From contig CAIPFS010000261.1 of the NCBI GenBank assembly GCA_903864375.1, positions 1-11,705 on the forward strand: DNA of 11,705 bases, read 5' to 3'. Below the pieces are notes generated by a model, which did no database searches, had not been told where the DNA came from, and saw only the letters and a program-made list of their open reading frames with translations. Shown here in pieces: positions 7,102-11,705 of this stretch; within the stretch, counting starts at the first letter, position 1, and the number at the start of each line of letters is the position of its first letter. The stretch is from an uncultured Verrucomicrobiota bacterium (GTDB taxonomy: Bacteria > Verrucomicrobiota > Verrucomicrobiia > Limisphaerales > UBA9464). The position numbers and the translations under genes were made by a program.

Positions 7102-8634
7102 ATGAATCGCAAATTCACCTCCGCCGTGGTATGGCGGGTGGCTTCCATGCTGAGCGGGGTTCTTTCGGGAATGCTGCAAATCAAGATCCTGCCGCATTTC
7201 ATGGACATTGAGCGCTTCAATGTACTGAACGGGGCTCAAACACTGTTGATCTATCTGCCTTACCTCGATTTGGGCTATCGAACGGCACTCAATCGTCGTC
7301 TGCTCGCCGGCACCTCCGATGAGAATCGACTCCTGCTCATCCGTTTTGGGCAGGCCCTCTACCTTCGCATTGCCGGTGTCCTGTTGCCCGCGGTTCTTCT
7401 GCTGGTTGGCCTCTATTCATTGCTGCCCTCCGTCCAGCGAGCCCACCAATCGGTCGGCTTTTTTCTCGCCCTGGGATTCGCCGGAACCCTGTCGATGCTG
7501 GTATCGGCACAGATCAACCTGCTGGTGGGTTTGGGTGAACAACGAAGGGTGTTTCAACTCAACGCCCTGGCCTCCTGGGCCAACCTGATTTTTGTCTGGG
7601 GAGCGCTGCGACTTCAGTTCGAACTCTGGTCCATTCCCATCAGCATGACCATCGTCGCCATCCTTCAGGGCGGAACGGCATGGCTTCTATGTCAGCGGAC
7701 CGTACCCGGCTTCCGCCTGTTGCACAGCGTGGCACCGACCGAGTTCCGACGATTGTTCAGCGAACTCTGGCCCGAAGCCGTGGCCTGCTTTCGATCCCAG
7801 ATTGCGATTTTACTCCTGTTCACTGGCGATACCCTGCTCGCCGCGAATTTGGGAACGGGTGTGGTTGCCGCCCAATCGGGCGGACGCTACGGAGGAGCAG
7901 CCCGCATTTTCGCCCAGGTAAGGAATCTCCTGCAGGCTGGCAGCGAGGCGGTGTGGCCCCTGATTGCAAAGCATCAAAAGTCGGATGCCAGCCATGAATC
8001 CGCGGCCGTCCTCGCCCTTTCCAAATGGCTCCTGTGCGTCAATGCCTGGCTTTATGGCGGTGTGATGGGTGCCCTGATCGTGGTGCTGGCCCCGTTTGCC
8101 GAGTGGTGGACCCGCAACGAGACGAGTTCCTGGGCTCCCGAACAAACCCTGGTCCTGTTGATGTCCCTTCGGTTCTTGATTACCGGCATCTCCTCGCCGG
8201 CCGCCTATTACCTGATTGGTGCCGGACGTTTTGGAACCCTGGCCCGCGGGTGCGAACGCGAGCTGGCCATGGGCGTGATCCTTTCCCTGATCCTCGGCCC
8301 CCGTTACCATGGCATCGGCGTCGCTGCCAGCTTTCTGGCCGCAACCGTCTGTGCCACCCTCACCCCCCTGTTCTGGGCCTGGGCCAGATCGGTCCATCTG
8401 AAGCCCGCGGAGTGGTACCTCAAAATTGTCGCTCGCGCGGTTGTCAGTTGCGGCGCGTCAACGACTTTTACCTGGTGGAGTGTTCAACTCTGGCCCAGGG
8501 GTTGGGGAACGCTCCCGGCGGCGGCGATGGGATGTGCCGTGGCGGCAGCCGTCGGTCTGGTTTGGATTTATCGCCGTGAACCCTCGTCCGAGGCCAGTTT
8601 TCTGGGGAGGTTTCGACGGCTGGGCAACCTTTAG
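7102..8634 (+). CDS. Polysaccharide flippase, Wzx/PST type (MOP superfamily)
   Basis: This is a 510-aa integral membrane protein of the oligosaccharidyl-lipid flippase type, expected to turn undecaprenyl-diphosphate-linked sugar repeat units from the cytoplasmic to the periplasmic face. The sequence shows about 12-14 hydrophobic segments spread along its length. The N-terminus, with a basic MNRK start, an early helix and the KILPHFMDIERFNVLNGAQ region (about 34-52), and the charged RYGGAARIF segment in the middle (near 265-280) fit this superfamily. The ATG at 7102 was chosen because GGATGGGG precedes it; a GTG at 7066 in the same frame would add 12 Pro/Arg-rich residues. It is the first gene of the polysaccharide operon and ends 6 bp before the methyltransferase. 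The transported glycan is unknown. Another MOP-family exporter function is possible, but the adjacent glycosyltransferase supports a flippase. Confidence 0.85.
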   Translation: MNRKFTSAVVWRVASMLSGVLSGMLQIKILPHFMDIERFNVLNGAQTLLIYLPYLDLGYRTALNRRLLAGTSDENRLLLIRFGQALYLRIAGVLLPAVLLLVGLYSLLPSVQRAHQSVGFFLALGFAGTLSMLVSAQINLLVGLGEQRRVFQLNALASWANLIFVWGALRLQFELWSIPISMTIVAILQGGTAWLLCQRTVPGFRLLHSVAPTEFRRLFSELWPEAVACFRSQIAILLLFTGDTLLAANLGTGVVAAQSGGRYGGAARIFAQVRNLLQAGSEAVWPLIAKHQKSDASHESAAVLALSKWLLCVNAWLYGGVMGALIVVLAPFAEWWTRNETSSWAPEQTLVLLMSLRFLITGISSPAAYYLIGAGRFGTLARGCERELAMGVILSLILGPRYHGIGVAASFLAATVCATLTPLFWAWARSVHLKPAEWYLKIVARAVVSCGASTTFTWWSVQLWPRGWGTLPAAAMGCAVAAAVGLVWIYRREPSSEASFLGRFRRLGNL

Positions 8635-8640
8635 TCTCAT

Positions 8641-9459
8641 ATGAATACCGGAACGGTCGTAAAACCTCAACCCGGCGCCACTGCGGTGGAGCGCTTCGTC
8701 AATCGTCTCCTGCGTCCAGTGGGACGTCTGGTCCTCGCCTTCCCACGCAGGCAGGTCATCCCCCCGGAAATACCTGACTCCGGTGTTTACGGGATTCCCG
8801 ATGATTTGCCCCGACTGTACCAGCCGTGGTTCAGTCCGGAGAACGCCTCCCTGCTGCGTCCCGAGGTCAAGGCCAACACCCTGCTCAGCCCGGAAAAGCT
8901 CTATTCGCTCCGACAGATGGCGCGAACCTCCATCGGCGTGCCAGGGGATATCTTCGAGGCAGGGGCCGGCAGCGGCGGAAGCACCCGGGTAATTCTTGAT
9001 GTGCTTCAGGAAGCCGGGTCCACCAAACGCATCTGGTCGTTGGATACCTTTGAGGGCTACCAGAAGATCGATCCCGCCAAGGATGGAGCCCACGTCCAAC
9101 TGGCAGGGTGCCGCTGTGCAAGTCTGGCCGATGTCACCCGGCTACTCTCAACGCCCAATCAACAGGTGGTCCTCATCCCCGGGCTGATCCCCGGAACCCT
9201 CAGCCAGGTGAAGGCGCAGGCCATCTCGTTTGCCCACATCGATGTCAACCTGCACGAGCCGACCCTGGCCTCCACCGAATTTGTTCTGGACCGCCTGTCC
9301 CCGTGGGGAATCGTTGTTTTTGACGATTACGCGTGGCCGGCCACCTACGGTGCACGAACAGCCATCGATCAGGCCTGCCGCAGCCGCGGGTTGAATGTGA
9401 CGGTCGTCGCACACACCGGGCAGGCCTTCCTTATCAATTCCCCCCGGAGCGCCCGTTAG
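8641..9459 (+). CDS. TylF/MycF-type O-methyltransferase
   Basis: This is a class I SAM-dependent methyltransferase of the TylF (macrocin O-methyltransferase) family, 272 aa, normal length. The SAM-binding motif GDIFEAGAGSGGST lies at 102-115, SLDTFEG at 133-139 supplies the acid that contacts SAM, and the metal-site aspartates are D201 in HIDVN (199-203) and D228-D229 in FDDY (227-230). Family members use a divalent metal to methylate sugar hydroxyls, as on tylosin and mycinamicin, and relatives are common in O-antigen and exopolysaccharide clusters. Here it sits between a flippase and a glycosyltransferase, so methylation of a glycan sugar is the natural inference, perhaps as a chain-end cap. 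The ATG follows the flippase stop by 6 bp with no clear ribosome site, suggesting coupling. It has no signal peptide and is expected to act in the cytoplasm. The exact acceptor cannot be read from sequence. Confidence 0.85.
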   Translation: MNTGTVVKPQPGATAVERFVNRLLRPVGRLVLAFPRRQVIPPEIPDSGVYGIPDDLPRLYQPWFSPENASLLRPEVKANTLLSPEKLYSLRQMARTSIGVPGDIFEAGAGSGGSTRVILDVLQEAGSTKRIWSLDTFEGYQKIDPAKDGAHVQLAGCRCASLADVTRLLSTPNQQVVLIPGLIPGTLSQVKAQAISFAHIDVNLHEPTLASTEFVLDRLSPWGIVVFDDYAWPATYGARTAIDQACRSRGLNVTVVAHTGQAFLINSPRSAR

Positions 9460-9477
9460 TCGTCACTGCTTTCTTTC

Positions 9478-9497
9478 AGGGCGAATCCGCCTTTTTT
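9478..9497 (+). terminator. Intrinsic-terminator-like hairpin before the glycosyltransferase
   Basis: GGCG (9480-9483) pairs with CGCC (9488-9491) around an AATC loop. The stem can be extended by G9479-T9492 (wobble in RNA) and A9478-T9493, and six T follow directly (9492-9497). It lies three bases before the ATG at 9501, inside an operon, so partial attenuation or control of initiation is more plausible than full termination. The stem is short. Confidence 0.4.
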
Positions 9498-9500
9498 GGC

Positions 9501-10670
9501 ATGAGCAAGCCTCGCATTCTGGTCTTTGCGCACAAACCTCCACCGCATCATGGCCAGAGTCAGATGGTCCAGATTCTGGTGGATGGACTTTCCGACGGGT
9601 CCCGCGGCGTGGAGATTTTTCACGTCAACGCCCAACTCTCCTCGGGCGCGGAGGACATCGGAACGATGCGACTGGGAAAGGTCCTACGACTCGCCGGCTT
9701 TGTTGCCCAGGCCCTCAAGGCCCGCTTTTTCGGCGGATATACCGTCTTTTATTACATCCCCGCCCCGGCCAAACCGTCCGCCATCTATCGGGACTGGATG
9801 GTTCTCGGGCTGTGTCGATGGGCGTTCCCTCACCTGATTCTCCACTGGCACTCGGTCGGTTTGGGACAGTGGCTCAACCGGACCGCAAGTCCCTGGCAAC
9901 GCCGTCTGACCCAATGGGCTCTTGGGCGCGCCAGCCTGAGTTTGAGCCTTTCGAAATTGACCTCGGATGATGCCGCCGTCCTTCACCCGCGCAACTGTCG
10001 CGTGGTTCCCAACGGTATTCCCGATCCGGCTCCGAAGGATGTCCAGTCCCTGCTATCGGCTCGACATCAACGTCAGATCGAATTGCGGGACGCTCTCCGA
10101 ACAACGGGAGGCAAGCCGGTCACGATTTCCGTCCTCTTCCTCGCCCTTTGCTCCCGGGACAAGGGGGTCCTCGATGCCCTGCAATCGGTGATTCTCGCCA
10201 ACGAGCAATTACAACAGCGCGGATGCGAGGCTCGCTTTCACCTGACCGTTGCCGGGGAATTTGTTGAACCGGCCGACCGGGCTGATTTTGAACGAATCAA
10301 TTCCGCCCATGCCGTGGCGACGGTCCATGGATTCCTGGACCGGGAAAGAAAGAGAACGCAATTTCAAACGTCCGACCTTTTTCTGTTCCCCACCTACTAT
10401 GCCAACGAGGGGCAACCCCTCAATTTGGTTGAAGCCATGGCCTGGGCATTGCCGATCGTGACGACCCGGTGGCGGGCCGTCCCGGAAATCCTGCCGGAGA
10501 ACTATCCCGGGATTGTCGAACCACGAGATATCGCGGCACTCGCAGGCCAGATGCTGGCCCTGTTTGACCAAAACCACTCCCCGACCCTGCGGAATCGCTA
10601 CCGGGAACACTTTACCGTCGAGCGTCACCTTGACGTCCTCGCAGAAGCATTGCGAAGCTCCGGGGCTTGA
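9501..10670 (+). CDS. Glycosyltransferase, GT4-like (GT-B fold)
   Basis: This 389-aa protein is a retaining glycosyltransferase of the GT4 type, expected to add a sugar from a nucleotide-sugar donor to a lipid-linked glycan at the inner membrane face. The N-terminal domain begins KPRILVFAHKPPPHHGQSQ (3-21), with the usual first strand and glycine-containing loop. VVPNGI (168-173) marks the linker between the two Rossmann domains, SRDKG (218-222) is the phosphate-binding region, and the EX7E motif is E303 to E311. The start is the ATG at 9501; the open frame extends upstream to 9333 but only inside the methyltransferase gene. A hairpin with a T-run lies just before this start, and the only Shine-Dalgarno-like AGGGCGA is contained in it. 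It lies 41 nt after the methyltransferase and 42 nt before the last gene, in one operon. Donor and acceptor are not predictable. Confidence 0.9.
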   Translation: MSKPRILVFAHKPPPHHGQSQMVQILVDGLSDGSRGVEIFHVNAQLSSGAEDIGTMRLGKVLRLAGFVAQALKARFFGGYTVFYYIPAPAKPSAIYRDWMVLGLCRWAFPHLILHWHSVGLGQWLNRTASPWQRRLTQWALGRASLSLSLSKLTSDDAAVLHPRNCRVVPNGIPDPAPKDVQSLLSARHQRQIELRDALRTTGGKPVTISVLFLALCSRDKGVLDALQSVILANEQLQQRGCEARFHLTVAGEFVEPADRADFERINSAHAVATVHGFLDRERKRTQFQTSDLFLFPTYYANEGQPLNLVEAMAWALPIVTTRWRAVPEILPENYPGIVEPRDIAALAGQMLALFDQNHSPTLRNRYREHFTVERHLDVLAEALRSSGA

Positions 10671-10712
10671 GGCAAGGTCCTCCCTCCATGCCGGGTGGAA
10701 TGAAACATCGAA

Positions 10713-11705
10713 ATGAGCGGGATTGAACTTCAGTGGCAGTTTACAAGGGGCCTGTGGCTGTTTGGCGCCCTGGTTTTTGCCTCCTTCTGCGGACTGCTGC
10801 TGGCCCTGACCGGCAATGCCGTCGCGATCCTGGCTCTCTTCGCGCCCATTGCCTGGCTGGTGTTGCTGCCGTACCACATGGACATTGCGATCGTTTTTGG
10901 AACGATCCTGTTCAATTCCGCCTTGATTGTTCCGTTCGTCACCGGACGTCCCTTTCTTTGGGAGGGCTTTGGCGTTCTTGGGTGGAGCGGACTGATCGTC
11001 ACCATCGCCCTGCGTGAAGCGGCACCGGGAACCCTCGCACGGCTCCGCCGTAACTGGCCGCTCTACCTCGGTTTACTCCTCTTCTGCGTGGTCCTTTTGG
11101 TGACCATGTTGTTTCGTGGCGTCGGGCTTCGCGCTTTCGGTGGCTCGCAAATGGGCGGGCGAATCTACTTCCAACAATTACTCACCGCCGTCTTTCCGGT
11201 TCTCTTTGCGCTCAAGCCCCCCAATGAGCGCACCATGGTCCGGCTGTTCGTGCTCCAATGTTACTTTTCCCTCAGCTACATCGCCGCCGATCTGATCTTC
11301 GCCTACGCCTCCGGCTCACTGTTCCAGTTGCTCAATTTTGTTGAGCTCCCCAACGACGGTCTCAATTTTGAACAGCAGGCCATGACGGGCGGTATCCGGA
11401 GATTCCAGTCACTGGCGTTTACCGCCCTGGCACTCCTCTCCGTCCTGTGGGTTCACTTTCCTCTCGCCCGCTACTTCAACCGCCGGGGACTCTGGCTGTG
11501 GCCCGTCACTTTTCTGATTGTCGTTGCGGGTTTGATCTCGGGTCACCGGCTCCTGATCTATTTCACCATCATCACCCTGTTGACCACGGCTGTGGCTCAA
11601 CGGTTCTTCACAGCCTTTCGAGTCTGGATCGTCGCAGTGATTCTGGGTGCCCTCTACATGGCCCTTTTCATCTTCGGCACGGAACTGCCTCTCAGCAGCC
11701 AGCGC
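10713..11705 (+). CDS. Polytopic membrane protein, possible O-antigen polymerase or ligase (partial)
   Basis: The frame is open from the ATG at 10713 to the window edge (331 codons, no stop), so the C-terminus is missing. It encodes about ten to eleven hydrophobic segments, for example near residues 14-33, 37-53, 57-76, 116-133, 232-248 and 259-275. A long soluble loop at about 200-230 and the SGHR at 276-279 directly before another membrane segment resemble Wzy polymerases and WaaL ligases, where a conserved arginine or histidine lies in such loops. Position after a flippase and glycosyltransferase supports that role. Sequence identity in these families is very low, so I call it from topology and context, not from a firm motif; a plain EPS membrane protein of unknown role is the alternative. 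The 42-nt gap before it has only a weak GGTGGAA ribosome site. Confidence 0.6.
   Translation, partial: MSGIELQWQFTRGLWLFGALVFASFCGLLLALTGNAVAILALFAPIAWLVLLPYHMDIAIVFGTILFNSALIVPFVTGRPFLWEGFGVLGWSGLIVTIALREAAPGTLARLRRNWPLYLGLLLFCVVLLVTMLFRGVGLRAFGGSQMGGRIYFQQLLTAVFPVLFALKPPNERTMVRLFVLQCYFSLSYIAADLIFAYASGSLFQLLNFVELPNDGLNFEQQAMTGGIRRFQSLAFTALALLSVLWVHFPLARYFNRRGLWLWPVTFLIVVAGLISGHRLLIYFTIITLLTTAVAQRFFTAFRVWIVAVILGALYMALFIFGTELPLSSQR

Noticed and set aside
6076..7239. Long minus-strand frame (387 codons) across Nudix, tadA, the leader and the flippase start
   Set aside because: It is antisense to two well-recognised genes, its product has no recognisable domain, and long antisense frames are common in GC-rich coding DNA.
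10209..10877. Minus-strand frame of 222 codons opposite the glycosyltransferase and the next gene
   Set aside because: Antisense to the EX7E region of the glycosyltransferase; Gln/Gly-rich with no domain.
7102..11705. A new defence or mobile system in the accessory part
   Set aside because: All four genes fit surface-polysaccharide families; no nuclease, toxin, integrase, transposase or repeat array was found.

Overview
The window is GC-rich, densely coded bacterial DNA with no tRNA, rRNA, CRISPR array, insertion sequence or phage gene that I can see. A Kdo transferase for lipid A and a surface-polysaccharide operon point to a Gram-negative bacterium with lipopolysaccharide. The exported PQQ-like beta-propeller protein (Q-W-G-x-x-x-S-R-N-x-V-S start of the mature part) and the ClpX-like ATPase without zinc finger resemble proteins I associate with the Planctomycetes-Verrucomicrobia group. 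A member of the Verrucomicrobiota is my best guess, but this is inference and not proven by the sequence.

Layout. (1) 185-1519 (+): waaA, Kdo transferase, with a GTG start. (2) 1530-4409 (-): a pair running leftward and meeting waaA tail to tail, made of an exported beta-propeller protein (upstream) and a DadA-type FAD amino-acid dehydrogenase (downstream, 105 nt gap). (3) 4410-4491: a divergent 82-nt promoter region. (4) 4492-6822 (+): a ClpX-like AAA+ unfoldase, a Nudix hydrolase and the tRNA adenosine deaminase tadA; the last two are separated by one base. (5) 6823-7101: a 279-nt non-coding leader with a candidate promoter and several inverted repeats. (6) 7102 to the window end (+): a surface-polysaccharide operon of a Wzx-type flippase, a TylF-type O-methyltransferase, a GT4-type glycosyltransferase and a polytopic membrane protein (possible Wzy polymerase or WaaL ligase). 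The last gene is cut by the window edge.

How the parts fit. waaA makes the inner-core attachment point of lipopolysaccharide, and the right-hand operon looks like part of an O-antigen or exopolysaccharide locus: sugar transfer, methyl decoration, flipping, then polymerisation or ligation. The middle block is housekeeping: protein unfolding, nucleotide clean-up and tRNA wobble editing.

The most notable single item is the ClpX-like protein. It keeps the ATPase and substrate-gripping motifs but lacks the N-terminal zinc-binding domain and the IGF loop that docks ClpP, and has a replaced RKH-loop region. It may therefore work as a protease-independent unfoldase or with another partner. I do not see a clearly new multi-gene system. 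The remaining leads are small hairpins placed directly before start codons in the polysaccharide operon.
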